64,000 bases of DNA, taken from positions 419,074-483,073 of the forward strand of contig NZ_KN050752.1 of the NCBI RefSeq assembly GCF_000745775.1, read 5' to 3'. Of the stretch, positions 9,563 to 17,975 are shown piece by piece (the first letter of the stretch is position 1; each line of letters begins with the position of its first letter). The notes beneath the pieces were generated by a model, which made no database searches, was not told the origin of the DNA, and saw nothing but the letters and a program-made list of their open reading frames with translations. This stretch comes from Flavobacterium sp. ASV13 (GTDB taxonomy: Bacteria > Bacteroidota > Bacteroidia > Flavobacteriales > Flavobacteriaceae). The position numbers and the translations under genes are program-made.

Positions 9563-10570
9563 ATGGAAGAACGCAATAAAACACTGGGAGAGTTTATTAT
9601 TGAGAACCAAAAAGCATTTCAGTATTCGTCGGGAGAACTTTCCCGGATTATCAACTCTATACGTTTGGCGGCAAAAGTCGTGAACTATAAAGTTAACCAG
9701 GCAGGACTTGTGGATATTATTGGCGCCGCAGGCGAACAGAATATTCAAGGTGAAGACCAGCAAAAATTAGATGTGTATGCCAACGAAGTATTTATCCAGA
9801 CGTTAATAAACCGTGAGATTGTCTGTGGTATTGCTTCAGAAGAAAACGACGATTTTATAACTGTTCAGGGGAGCGACAACAGTCATAATAATAAGTACGT
9901 GATCTTAATGGATCCGCTTGACGGATCTTCAAACATTGATGTAAATGTTTCTGTAGGAACGATTTTTTCTGTTTTCAGAAGAATTACACCAATAGGAACC
10001 CCGGTAACAAGCGAGGATTTTTTACAACCGGGAATCAATCAAGTGGCAGCAGGTTATGTAATTTATGGAACTTCGACAATGCTGGTTTATACAACTGGAC
10101 ATGGAGTAAATGGTTTTACATTGAATCCGGCAATTGGTACATTTTATCTTTCGCATCCAAATATGAAGTTTCCGGAAAACGGAAATATCTATTCGGTAAA
10201 CGAAGGAAATTATGTTCATTTTCCGCAAGGAGTAAAAAATTACATCAAATATTGTCAACGTGAAGAAGAGGACAGACCGTATACTTCTAGATATATAGGA
10301 AGTTTAGTAGCCGATTTTCACCGAAACATGATTAAAGGCGGCGTTTATATTTATCCGACAAGTTCAAAAGCACCAAAAGGGAAACTACGTTTGTTATATG
10401 AATGTAATCCGATGGCATTTATTGCAGAGCAGGCGGGAGGAAAAGCCACAGACGGTTTTGGAAGAATTATGGAAATCCAGCCGACAGAATTGCACCAAAG
10501 AGTTCCGTTTTTCTGCGGAAGCAAAAATATGGTTGAAAAAGCCGAAGAATTTATGGCCGAGGTTGAATAG
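9563..10570 (+). CDS. fbp: Fructose-1,6-bisphosphatase, class I
   Basis: The 335-residue enzyme hydrolyses fructose 1,6-bisphosphate to fructose 6-phosphate in gluconeogenesis. The metal-binding signature MDPLDGSSN is at residues 116-124, an acidic SEEND precedes it, and the C-terminal sugar-binding motif GKLRLLYECNPMAFIAEQA is near 273-291. Length is normal for the class I family. It is transcribed away from the acetyltransferase gene. A weak -7-like GATATTTG lies at 9533. A small lipoprotein gene follows 61 bases downstream with a shared terminator. Confidence 0.95.
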   Translation: MEERNKTLGEFIIENQKAFQYSSGELSRIINSIRLAAKVVNYKVNQAGLVDIIGAAGEQNIQGEDQQKLDVYANEVFIQTLINREIVCGIASEENDDFITVQGSDNSHNNKYVILMDPLDGSSNIDVNVSVGTIFSVFRRITPIGTPVTSEDFLQPGINQVAAGYVIYGTSTMLVYTTGHGVNGFTLNPAIGTFYLSHPNMKFPENGNIYSVNEGNYVHFPQGVKNYIKYCQREEEDRPYTSRYIGSLVADFHRNMIKGGVYIYPTSSKAPKGKLRLLYECNPMAFIAEQAGGKATDGFGRIMEIQPTELHQRVPFFCGSKNMVEKAEEFMAEVE

Positions 10571-10631
10571 CGATACGATTATTTTACGCAACCTTTTTGT
10601 GTTTTCAATATCTATTAAATAAAATAGACTT

Positions 10632-11033
10632 ATGAAAAATATATTTGTTTTAGTTGTCTTGGTTTTTGCTTTATTTGGCTGTTCTAGTGATGATTCGTCA
10701 TCTCGTTCTTCTAATGAAGATTCGTCTGAGTTAAGAATTCGATTGTCGAATGCCAGTAAATTCAATTTTCAAAATATTACAGTAAATACTACAACTGGTA
10801 ATGTGAATTTTGAGAATGTAAATTCTGGACAGAAGACAAAATATAAAGGTTTTTCGGTTGCGTATAGCTACGCATTTGTTGAATTACAAATTGACGGGAA
10901 AACTTATACATTACAGCCTATTGATTATGTTGGAGAAACACCACTAGAAAAAGGAAGCTATACTTATGAAATTACCGCAAATGATTCTCAAAATCAATAC
11001 GGAAAATTGAATTTGAAATTAATTAAAGATTAA
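10632..11033 (+). CDS. Small lipoprotein, unknown function
   Basis: The 133-residue product has a lipoprotein signal peptide with lipobox ALFGC and Cys17 as the lipidation site. A Ser/Asp/Glu-rich tether (SSDDSSSRSSNEDSSE) follows, an acidic region near the Cys as often seen in surface-exposed lipoproteins of Bacteroidetes. The remaining about 90 residues look like a small beta domain. I do not recognise a named family. It is probably cotranscribed with fbp and ends at a strong hairpin. Confidence 0.75.
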   Translation: MKNIFVLVVLVFALFGCSSDDSSSRSSNEDSSELRIRLSNASKFNFQNITVNTTTGNVNFENVNSGQKTKYKGFSVAYSYAFVELQIDGKTYTLQPIDYVGETPLEKGSYTYEITANDSQNQYGKLNLKLIKD

Positions 11034-11052
11034 TGCACAATTCAATTTTATG

Positions 11053-11090
11053 AAAAACCCCGAAAGATTTTTGAAATCTGTCGGGGTTTT
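11053..11090. terminator. Bidirectional intrinsic terminator
   Basis: AAAACCCCGA and TCGGGGTTTT are perfect arms, extended by AGATTT/AAATCT inside. The hairpin lies between the convergent lipoprotein and TerB-like genes and has T runs in both directions. Confidence 0.88.
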
Positions 11091-11156
11091 AATTTAAAAT
11101 GTATTTCAATTTTTCGATTATGTAACTATAAACTACGACCGAAAACTGAAAAACTA

Positions 11157-11588
11157 TTATTTATGCATGTGCTGCATTTCATAGATAAAAGTGTCGCCGT
11201 CAACTTTTTGGTCAACTAATGACAATGCTTTTGCAATGATATAATCTACGTTGCTTGGCGTGAATCCTAGCGCAACACTTATCTTTTTTAACAATACTTC
11301 TTGTTTGTCTTCAAGATGATGATCAACATGTACCATTCTTGTTAAATCATATAAACGCTCTAAACGCTGAACATATGAATAAGGAGGGTTGATAGGATAT
11401 TTTAATGGATCGCTAAGAATTTCTTCGTATTCCGATTCTGTAATTTCTAAACGAGAAGCAAGTTTGTCTAAGAAGGCTTTTTCTTCTGGATAAACAACTC
11501 CATCTGCTAACGCTACACGAACGATAGCTGAAAAGTGCCCTTTGTTTCTTTGCTTGAATTCGCTATCAAATAATTCTGAAAATGACAT
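11157..11588 (-). CDS. TerB-like (tellurite resistance B fold) protein
   Basis: The 143-residue all-helical protein carries the TerB-type opening FSAIVRVALADGVVYPEEKAF (from about residue 19), where the conserved acidic DGVV.PEE segment forms a metal-binding turn in this family, and a second partly similar helical unit later (VDHHLEDKQEVLLKKISVAL). Single-domain TerB proteins of this size are common in Bacteroidetes, and their cellular role is not known; a role in tellurite resistance should not be assumed. It stands alone on the minus strand. Confidence 0.75.
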   Translation of the reverse strand: MSFSELFDSEFKQRNKGHFSAIVRVALADGVVYPEEKAFLDKLASRLEITESEYEEILSDPLKYPINPPYSYVQRLERLYDLTRMVHVDHHLEDKQEVLLKKISVALGFTPSNVDYIIAKALSLVDQKVDGDTFIYEMQHMHK

Positions 11589-11758
11589 AATTAATTAAGA
11601 TTTTTGTTAAACAAAGATAAAAGTTATTTTAATTTATAATTTTAAATTTCTCATAAAATTTAACTTATTTTTCTGCGTTGTTTTAGAGGAGGACTTCACG
11701 ACATTTTCAAAATAAATCGTAAGTTTACATCCCCTAATCATTTAATATTACAACCCCT

Positions 11759-12352
11759 ATGTCAGAATTTTGGATTTATTTTCAGATAGGATTAAAACAC
11801 GTTTTAGATATCCACGCCTACGATCACGTTCTTTTTTTAATCGCACTAACAGTTCCGTATTCATTTAAAGACTGGAAACGCATTTTGTTGTTGGTTTCTG
11901 TTTTCACAATTGGTCATACTTTAGCTTTAATACTTTCCGTTTTCGGAATAATTGCTGTCAAAGTGAATTTAGTCGAATTTTTAATTCCGATTACCATTTT
12001 GATAACCGCTTTATATCACTTATTTACGGCAGGAAAAGCTACTAAAAATGAAGGCGTAAATTTAATTTTTATGGTCACGTTGTTTTTTGGAATAATTCAC
12101 GGACTTGGATTCTCAAATTATTTTAAAACAATTTTAGGTGGTACCGCAACGTCAAAATTAGTACCTTTAGGGGAATTTGCGTTAGGAATCGAAGCAGCGC
12201 AGTTAGTTGTAGTTTTTGTAGTTTTGGTACTATCATATATAGTGCAAACGGTATTTCGTTTTTCAAAACGCGATTGGGCACTTGTAATGTCGGCTTTTAT
12301 TGTTGGAGTTGTGATTCCAATGATTATTGAAAGCCCTATTTGGAACAGATAA
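11759..12352 (+). CDS. HupE/UreJ-like membrane protein
   Basis: The 197-residue protein has six or seven hydrophobic helices and the family's His-containing motifs: KHVLDIHAYDHVLFLIAL near residues 13-30, TIGHTLAL near 58-65 and GIIHGLGF near 120. HupE/UreJ relatives are thought to move metal ions such as nickel, but this second subfamily in Bacteroidetes is often found without hydrogenase or urease genes, as here, so the substrate is uncertain. The stop codon is five bases before the start of the dCMP deaminase gene, indicating an operon. Confidence 0.85.
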   Translation: MSEFWIYFQIGLKHVLDIHAYDHVLFLIALTVPYSFKDWKRILLLVSVFTIGHTLALILSVFGIIAVKVNLVEFLIPITILITALYHLFTAGKATKNEGVNLIFMVTLFFGIIHGLGFSNYFKTILGGTATSKLVPLGEFALGIEAAQLVVVFVVLVLSYIVQTVFRFSKRDWALVMSAFIVGVVIPMIIESPIWNR

Positions 12353-12357
12353 AATAA

Positions 12358-12789
12358 ATGGAAATAAAAAAATTAAACAAATACGATAAAGCTTATTTGA
12401 GAATTGCAAAAGAATGGAGTTTGCTTTCTTATTGCAAACGCAAACAAGTAGGCGCTATTATCGTAAAAGACCGAATGATTATCTCTGATGGATACAATGG
12501 TACGCCGTCAGGATTTGAAAATTGCTGCGAAGATGAAGACGGATTAACCCGTTGGGATGTATTGCATGCCGAGGCAAATGCAATTTTGAAAGTAGCACGG
12601 TCGACACAATCTTGCGAAGGTGCAACTTTATATATCACACTTTCGCCTTGTAAAGAATGTAGTAAATTAATACATCAGTCGGGAATAAAAAGAGTGGTGT
12701 ACAAAGATGGATATCGTGATGATTCTGGAATTCAATTTTTAATAAAAGCAGGTATTGAAGTCGAACATATTCCTGTTTTAGAAGAGTAA
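12358..12789 (+). CDS. Deoxycytidylate (dCMP) deaminase
   Basis: The 143-residue zinc enzyme converts dCMP to dUMP, feeding thymidylate synthesis. The zinc site is complete: HAE at residues 70-72 and PCKEC with Cys98 and Cys101. The insert GYNGTPSGFENC (45-56) is typical of dCMP deaminases rather than cytidine deaminases or tRNA-editing enzymes. The C-terminal YRDDSGIQFLIKAGI fits the family. The stop codon overlaps the next start (TAATG), so translation is probably coupled to the S41 protease gene. Confidence 0.92.
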   Translation: MEIKKLNKYDKAYLRIAKEWSLLSYCKRKQVGAIIVKDRMIISDGYNGTPSGFENCCEDEDGLTRWDVLHAEANAILKVARSTQSCEGATLYITLSPCKECSKLIHQSGIKRVVYKDGYRDDSGIQFLIKAGIEVEHIPVLEE

Positions 12790-14366
12790 TGAAATTTAAT
12801 CCAAAATATTTGCCAATTGTCATTGGAGCAACTTTTGCTCTTGGAACTGTGCTCGGAAGCTTGATGAATGCTCCCGCAGATGATCAGCTTTTGGCTAAAA
12901 ATTACTCTAAAACCAAATTAAATAAACTGATCGATTTTATAAATAATGAATATGTCGACAGCATCAATACAGACTCAATTGTAAATCTTACAGTTGATAA
13001 TATTCTTTCCAAATTAGATCCGCATTCTGTTTATATTCCGCCAAGCGAACAAGCCGAAGTTGCTGAAAGCATGAAAGGCGATTTTGTTGGAATCGGAATT
13101 AATTTTTATATGTATAAAGATTCAGTTGCGATTATAAAACCAATAGAAAATGGGCCATCGGCAAAAGCAGGAATAAAATCTGGGGATCGAATTTTATTTG
13201 CCGGAAAAACAAAATTATTTGGACGAAAATTGCCTTCTGATAGTTTGTTTTCCAAATTAAAAGGACTTCAGGGTTCTGAAATTGAGCTTACCGTTTTTAG
13301 AAAATCGGAACAAAAGAAACTGAAATTTAAAGTACGAAGAGATGTTATTCCGATAAAAAGCGTTGATGTCTCTGTTTTGCTAGGAAATAATACAGGCTAT
13401 ATCAAAATCAACCGATTTGCCGAAACGACTTATAATGAATTCAAATCCGGTTTAACAAGATTAAAACAAAGTGGAATTCAGTCACTGATAATTGATCTTC
13501 GTGACAACGGCGGCGGTTATATGGAAGAAGCAGTAGCAATCGCTGATGAATTTTTGAAAGACAAACAGTTGATTGTTTTTACAAAAAATAAAAATGGTAC
13601 TACTGAAAAAACATACGCAACAAAAGCAGGAAGTTTTGAAACCGGAAAAGTATATATTCTAATAAATGAAAACAGCGCTTCAGCTAGTGAAATTTTAGCA
13701 GGTGCAATTCAGGATAGCGACCGTGGTATTATTGTGGGACGCCGTTCTTTTGGAAAAGGTTTGGTACAGCGTGAAATGGATTTTAATGACGGATCAGCGG
13801 TAAGATTGACTGTGGCGCGTTATTATACGCCAACCGGAAGATCGATTCAAAAGCCGTATAAAAAAGGAAATGAAGAATATTTTAAAGAATCAGAATCCAG
13901 AATTAAATCGGGGGAACTTTATGCAAAAGACAGCATCAAAGTGGCGGATTCTTTGAAATTCAAAACTCCAAAAGGAAAAATTGTTTACGGCGGCGGCGGA
14001 ATCGTTCCAGATGTTTTTGTTCCGATGGAAGCAGAACATGGAAATGAAAATGTTGCGTATTTATTGCAAACCGGAATTGTAGGCCATTTTGTTTTTGAGG
14101 AATTAGATAAAAACAGAAAAGCATTTGCCGGACTTCATTTTAATGAGTTTTTAAACGAAATGAAAACTTCTGATGTTTATTTCAAAAAATTTAAAAACTA
14201 CGTTGCGATAACTGGTTTGGATTTAAAATTGGATAAAACAAAAACGTTAGTAAATCGCTATATCACAGCTGAATTTGCCCGACAATTATTTGGTGAAATA
14301 TATTATTATAATGTAGTTTTAAAAGACGATGCCATGATTAAGTCGGTTTTAAGTTCAAAAAAATAA
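12789..14366 (+). CDS. S41-family C-terminal-processing peptidase
   Basis: The 525-residue protease has an N-terminal membrane/signal segment (about 7-25), a PDZ domain (about 88-175) and a peptidase S41 core. The active-site serine lies in the stretch NENSASASEI (Ser296-Ser300 region) and the catalytic lysine in SFGKGLVQ (Lys323), preceded by the conserved IIDLRDNGGG. Such CtpA/Prc-like enzymes trim or degrade envelope proteins in the periplasm. A C-terminal extension of about 130 residues (395-525) is usual in Bacteroidetes copies. Its start overlaps the stop of the dCMP deaminase gene by one base. Confidence 0.92.
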   Translation: MKFNPKYLPIVIGATFALGTVLGSLMNAPADDQLLAKNYSKTKLNKLIDFINNEYVDSINTDSIVNLTVDNILSKLDPHSVYIPPSEQAEVAESMKGDFVGIGINFYMYKDSVAIIKPIENGPSAKAGIKSGDRILFAGKTKLFGRKLPSDSLFSKLKGLQGSEIELTVFRKSEQKKLKFKVRRDVIPIKSVDVSVLLGNNTGYIKINRFAETTYNEFKSGLTRLKQSGIQSLIIDLRDNGGGYMEEAVAIADEFLKDKQLIVFTKNKNGTTEKTYATKAGSFETGKVYILINENSASASEILAGAIQDSDRGIIVGRRSFGKGLVQREMDFNDGSAVRLTVARYYTPTGRSIQKPYKKGNEEYFKESESRIKSGELYAKDSIKVADSLKFKTPKGKIVYGGGGIVPDVFVPMEAEHGNENVAYLLQTGIVGHFVFEELDKNRKAFAGLHFNEFLNEMKTSDVYFKKFKNYVAITGLDLKLDKTKTLVNRYITAEFARQLFGEIYYYNVVLKDDAMIKSVLSSKK

Positions 14367-14384
14367 TCCTAAAATTTTTAAAGT

Positions 14385-14750
14385 ATGAAAACAGAAGCCG
14401 TTGTAAATGCTGAAATCGAACTTTTGACCGCAATTAAAAATGCTGATGTTTCCACTTTAGAAAAAATCCTTCACGACGATTTGCTTTTCAATTTACCCGA
14501 CGGAAATACAATTACAAAAGAGTTCGATTTAGATTCTTATCGTTCGGGAAAAATGCAAGTCGAATCATTAGAAGCTTCGGATCAAATTATTAATATAATT
14601 GATGATATAGCTGTTGTAACTGTAGTGGTTTCATTAAAAGGGACTTATGGTAATACTTCAATAAATGGTGCTTTAAAATATATCAGGGTTTGGAAACAAT
14701 TTAATGAAAATCTAAAAGTTGTTGCTGGAAGCTGTGTTCCATTGGCATAA
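14385..14750 (+). CDS. NTF2-like (DUF4440/SnoaL-type) protein
   Basis: The 121-residue cytoplasmic protein has the small cone-fold pattern of NTF2-like proteins: an N-terminal helix pair (VVNAEIELLTAIKNADVSTLEKIL), the turn LHDDLLFNLPDGNTITKEF and a C-terminal sheet with ALKYIRVWKQF. Members bind or turn over small molecules, but no catalytic set can be assigned. It follows the protease gene by 18 bases and probably belongs to the same unit. Confidence 0.75.
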   Translation: MKTEAVVNAEIELLTAIKNADVSTLEKILHDDLLFNLPDGNTITKEFDLDSYRSGKMQVESLEASDQIINIIDDIAVVTVVVSLKGTYGNTSINGALKYIRVWKQFNENLKVVAGSCVPLA

Positions 14751-14795
14751 ATTTTGAAAAGAAATTTAATAGTAACATAAAATTAGACTTAGCAA

Positions 14796-14832
14796 TCCTT
14801 GCGTAATTCTTAGCGTACTTTGCGGTTAAATA
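14796..14832. repeat. Fragment of an intergenic repeat related to the one at 42.9 kb
   Basis: The words CCTTGCGTAA and ACTTTGCGGTTAAAT match the arm of the long inverted repeat at 43004-43042 (CCTTGCGAACTTTGCGGTTAAAT) with a 12-base insertion between. Only one arm is present here. Confidence 0.5.
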
Positions 14833-14842
14833 AAATCAAAAT

Positions 14843-15157
14843 ATGAAAAATTTAAAAAGAATAAGCTTTCTTCTGGTTGTAATGACTTTTATAATCTCTT
14901 GCGCAACTGCCAAAGACGGTAGTAAGACAGTTTCAGGAAAAGTAGAATCAATTGAAGGCGGTAAAGATGGCTACACAGCAAAAATCAACACAGCTCAAAA
15001 AGAAGTTTATTTTGCGACTATCAGTATCGTAAATGTTGGTGGACCACAAAATTACAAACAAGTAAAAATTGGTGATGAAGTTTCAGTAAAAGGAGAATTC
15101 TGGAAAAGTGAAGACGAAAACCATATTAAGGTTACGCAGATAATTTCGGTGAAATAA
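14843..15157 (+). CDS. Small lipoprotein, unknown function
   Basis: The 104-residue protein has a signal peptide with a plausible lipobox (FIISC, Cys20). The mature part is a small beta-rich domain (VSGKVESIEGGKDGYTAKI and QVKIGDEVSVKGEFW) that looks like an OB-fold, though this is only a pattern judgement. It is preceded by a repeat fragment and followed by a hairpin-forming repeat, so it is probably transcribed alone. Confidence 0.65.
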   Translation: MKNLKRISFLLVVMTFIISCATAKDGSKTVSGKVESIEGGKDGYTAKINTAQKEVYFATISIVNVGGPQNYKQVKIGDEVSVKGEFWKSEDENHIKVTQIISVK

Positions 15158-15175
15158 TAGCATTATAAAATTTTA

Positions 15176-15236
15176 AACCATTAAGAGGTTAAGTTTGTTA
15201 AGCTTTATAGCTTGTTTTCTTAACTTCTTAATGGTT
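15176..15236. repeat. Inverted repeat (18-base arms, one mismatch)
   Basis: AACCATTAAGAGGTTAAG (15176-15193) pairs with CTTAACTTCTTAATGGTT (15219-15236), with an inner AAGCT/AGCTT stem. A third partial copy (CTTAATCTCTTAATGGT) lies at about 15298-15314. It sits between convergent genes and could act as a terminator, although the T run is short. Confidence 0.75.
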
Positions 15237-15323
15237 TTGTATTTTATTCTTAATGAACTTTTAAATTAAATTTGTACAACAAAGAGAGCTTAATTTTCTT
15301 AATCTCTTAATGGTGAAAAAAAA

Positions 15324-15929
15324 TTATCGAATGCTATCGTGCGCATGAGTTTGCACACCATTATTCCATAAAGTAAGAATATCTGTAGCAACAGCGGCAC
15401 CGCTTCCGGCAGCAATGGCTAATTGACTTCTCCAGCCCGCTAAAGTTCCAATTACATAAATGCCTTCAGCGACTTTATGATCTTCGTTTTTGAGCTGAAT
15501 TCGTTGTTTTTCTGGAAGTGCTTTTTTATGAGGTTCAACAAACTGCATTAAACCCTCAATGTCAAAAGTATTGGCAGAACCAATTCCGACAACGATATTT
15601 TTTGTTTTATAAGAGTTTTTATTTGTTGTTACAGTGAATTCAGGAAATTGCCCTTCAACTTTAATTACCTTTTCATTTGGAATTTGAGCAATATGCGGAT
15701 AAGTAGTTGCTAAATCCTGCGTACTTTCTGTAAGTAATTCAGAGCCTAATTTTCCTGGTGTAATGCCATAAGCATTGTAGAAAATTGCCTCTTGTAGAGA
15801 AGAATTCTTTTGATGTGTAAAAATTCCGATTTTCTTATCGGTAACAAAAGCTTTATTTTTAGCAGAGCCTAAAACGAGCGCACAAGACATTCCTGATACG
15901 CCTCCGCCAATAATTAAAACGTCAAACAT
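15324..15929 (-). CDS. Small FAD-binding oxidoreductase, thioredoxin-reductase-like
   Basis: The 201-residue protein starts with a Rossmann FAD motif (IIGGGVSGMSCAL, residues 6-18) and ends with the second FAD motif in the form EGIYVIGTLAGWRSQLAIAA. It matches the FAD half of thioredoxin reductase-like proteins. There is no CxxC redox motif and no separate NADPH-binding domain, and at 201 residues it is much shorter than the usual 310 or more. The frame is intact, so this is probably a natural single-domain form and not a broken gene. It lies two bases downstream of a small membrane protein gene on the same strand. Confidence 0.75.
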   Translation of the reverse strand: MFDVLIIGGGVSGMSCALVLGSAKNKAFVTDKKIGIFTHQKNSSLQEAIFYNAYGITPGKLGSELLTESTQDLATTYPHIAQIPNEKVIKVEGQFPEFTVTTNKNSYKTKNIVVGIGSANTFDIEGLMQFVEPHKKALPEKQRIQLKNEDHKVAEGIYVIGTLAGWRSQLAIAAGSGAAVATDILTLWNNGVQTHAHDSIR

Positions 15930-15931
15930 TA

Positions 15932-16132
15932 TTATCTGCCGTTTGTTTTTTCTTCAATTCTTTTTGAAATTCTAAAAATCAAAAGAATTAATACGGCGCA
16001 GAAAGAAGCGACGATTCCAATAAAAGCTACCATGCTGTCACCCTGAAAAGGGTTTTTAAAGTCTAATAGCGTAATATTAAAAACAATTAAAGCTAATGCC
16101 AAAAGGACTAATATTGAAGTAAAAATTTTCAT
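15932..16132 (-). CDS. Small two-helix membrane protein
   Basis: I chose the ATG at 16132 (MKIFTSILVLLALALI) because it starts directly at a hydrophobic helix; an upstream ATG at 16159 would add nine polar residues. The 66-residue product has helices at about 3-20 and 34-53 and a basic C-terminus. It is two bases upstream of the FAD protein gene and is probably cotranscribed with it. No family recognised. Confidence 0.6.
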   Translation of the reverse strand: MKIFTSILVLLALALIVFNITLLDFKNPFQGDSMVAFIGIVASFCAVLILLIFRISKRIEEKTNGR

Positions 16133-16232
16133 CTGGTTGTTTTTGTTTAAAATAATCAAGGCAAAACTTTTTAAAAAGAGCTTAAAGTTTTGTTTTTAGA
16201 AATTTTATGGGGTAAAAGTATAAAAATAAATG

Positions 16233-16811
16233 TTAGACAAACAAACCTTTAACATTAGCAGCGAATAATTTAACAGCAATCGCTAAAAGTATGACCCCAA
16301 ATGTCTTGCGGACCACGCCCAGACCGTTTTCACCCAATAACGTTTCAATTTTCTTAGACGATTTTAAAACAATGTAAACCAGTATAATATTTAGTAAAAT
16401 GGCGATAATAATATTGATGGTGTGAAATTGAGATCGAAGTGATAATAAAGTCGTCATGGTTCCGGCCCCAGCAATAAGTGGAAATGCCAAAGGAACAATT
16501 GAAGCAGATCCTGGTTCTTCATCGCGATATATTCGGATTCCTAAAATCATTTCCAAAGCAAGAAAAAATAATACAAAAGATCCAGCAACAGCAAATGAAT
16601 GTACGTCGATGCCGATTAAATTCAATAATCCTTCTCCAACAAATAGAAAAACAATCATAATCATGCCTGCAACTAATGAAGCTTTTTCTGAGTCGATATG
16701 TCCAACTTTTGCTCGTAAATTGACAATAATCGGAATTGATCCTACAATATCGATTACTGCAAAAAGTACCATTCCAACCGTAATAATTTCTTTAAAGTCA
16801 ATTTCTAACAT
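16233..16811 (-). CDS. MarC-family integral membrane protein
   Basis: The 192-residue protein has six hydrophobic helices and the MarC-family features: an opening with VGMVLFAVIDIVGSIPII (conserved D..G..P), the central PLAFPLIAGAGTMTTLLSL (about 107-125) and a C-terminal GVVRKTFGVILLAIAVKLFA. The family's transport role is not established; links to multiple antibiotic resistance were withdrawn for E. coli MarC. A TACTTTTG promoter element lies upstream at 16846-16853. Confidence 0.9.
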   Translation of the reverse strand: MLEIDFKEIITVGMVLFAVIDIVGSIPIIVNLRAKVGHIDSEKASLVAGMIMIVFLFVGEGLLNLIGIDVHSFAVAGSFVLFFLALEMILGIRIYRDEEPGSASIVPLAFPLIAGAGTMTTLLSLRSQFHTINIIIAILLNIILVYIVLKSSKKIETLLGENGLGVVRKTFGVILLAIAVKLFAANVKGLFV

Positions 16812-16845
16812 ATAGCTCTGATTTTAAGCGATTAATAATTTGGTG

Positions 16846-16853
16846 CAAAAGTA
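16846..16853 (-). promoter_or_regulatory. Putative -7 promoter element (TACTTTTG) for the marC-like gene
   Basis: On the minus strand the sequence is TACTTTTGCACC, an exact TAnnTTTG match 35 bases before the start codon at 16811. No convincing -33 TTG is seen. Confidence 0.45.
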
Positions 16854-17102
16854 GGTAATAAAGTTAGGTGATTTTTTCACAGATTGTATTTTTGTTATAA
16901 AAACATTGTTTAAATGTGTAAAGTGTGATATTTATAACATTATGATGCTAAAATTATTGATATCAATAAAAAAGGACGGTTTGTTTTTGAACTTGATTTA
17001 TTTTATTGTTGGTCTGAACAAGGTATATAAAATCAAACGTTAAAAAATATAACTTACTGAAAATCAATCATTAAATTTGTTATAACTTAAAAAGGAAAGA
17101 TT

Positions 17103-17885
17103 ATGAAAAAGATGATGTTTGTTATAGTTTTCTTGTGTCTGTTGTTTTCGTCCAATAGTTCACAAGCCCAAATCTGGCAACAAATTAAAAAAGCAGCGCA
17201 ACAAAAAAGCCAAAATGGTAGTGGAGCTGCTGATCAAAATGTAAATATGGAAAATGCTGTTTTAAGTTACGGTAAAAACAAAGTTGATCCCTCGGTTGTA
17301 CCAAATTCCTATAATTTTAGTTGGAAATATATAATGGAAATTAAAACTGATGAAGGAAAAGCTATGAATGCAAATTATTTGCTGGAACCTAATGCGGCTT
17401 ATTTCGGAATGAATATTTCTCAGGGACAAGGTCAGGATATGTTCATGATTATGGATTCTAAAAACAGTATTACGGTAACTGCTTTTGGAAACGGAAAGGA
17501 AAAAATGGCATCAGCGTCAAAAATGCCTGATTATACAGAAATGGCGAAAAAAGAAGGAGAGAAATCAAAATTCACTTATAAGACACTTCCAAACAAAACT
17601 TTTTTAGGTTACAACTGCAAAGGAATTCAGATGACAAGTGATGAATATGATATTATTTGTTATTACACGAGCGAGGCAAAAGTGAGCTTTGGCGATATGT
17701 TCAAAAACCAAAAAGGCTGGAAAATGCCCGAAGGATTATCGAATTATTTTAAACCCGAAGATCGTACCTTATTAATGGATATGACAATGAAGGATTTAAA
17801 AAGCAGAAAAGTAACCACTATGAAATGTTTAAGTTTAGAAAAAAGTGCTTACACATTTAATAAATCGGACTATAAATTTATGTAG
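17103..17885 (+). CDS. Secreted DUF4412-like protein
   Basis: The 260-residue protein has a signal peptide (about 1-22, ending SSQAQ), a Gln/Lys-rich linker and a beta-rich domain with YNFSWKYIMEIKTDEGK, YLLEPNAAYFGMN and NKTFLGYNCKGIQMTSD. This is the pattern of DUF4412 proteins of Bacteroidetes, which are periplasmic or secreted and of unknown function. It is transcribed alone. A TAAATTTG -7-like element lies at 17072-17079. Confidence 0.75.
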   Translation: MKKMMFVIVFLCLLFSSNSSQAQIWQQIKKAAQQKSQNGSGAADQNVNMENAVLSYGKNKVDPSVVPNSYNFSWKYIMEIKTDEGKAMNANYLLEPNAAYFGMNISQGQGQDMFMIMDSKNSITVTAFGNGKEKMASASKMPDYTEMAKKEGEKSKFTYKTLPNKTFLGYNCKGIQMTSDEYDIICYYTSEAKVSFGDMFKNQKGWKMPEGLSNYFKPEDRTLLMDMTMKDLKSRKVTTMKCLSLEKSAYTFNKSDYKFM

Positions 17886-17963
17886 ATAAAATGGTAACAT
17901 TCTAAATTAGTTAGGTTTGTGAACATATATTGATGAGCGGTTTTTATTTCCTGAATCTTTAGC

Positions 17964-17971
17964 TACCTTTG
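17964..17971 (+). promoter_or_regulatory. -7-like element (TACCTTTG) only four bases from a start codon
   Basis: TACCTTTG ends four bases before the ATG at 17976. If used, transcription would begin at or next to the start codon and give a leaderless or nearly leaderless message. Confidence 0.4.
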
Positions 17972-17975
17972 CAAA

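Noticed and set aside
10394..10765. 123-codon minus-strand frame over the fbp end and the lipoprotein start
   Set aside because: It overlaps two well-supported plus-strand genes and has no recognisable protein features.
11157..11588. Tellurite resistance operon
   Set aside because: Only a single TerB-like gene is present; no terC, terD or terZ relatives are nearby.
16456..16815. 119-codon plus-strand frame opposite the marC-like gene
   Set aside because: Composition and position show it is the complement of a membrane protein gene with clear family motifs.
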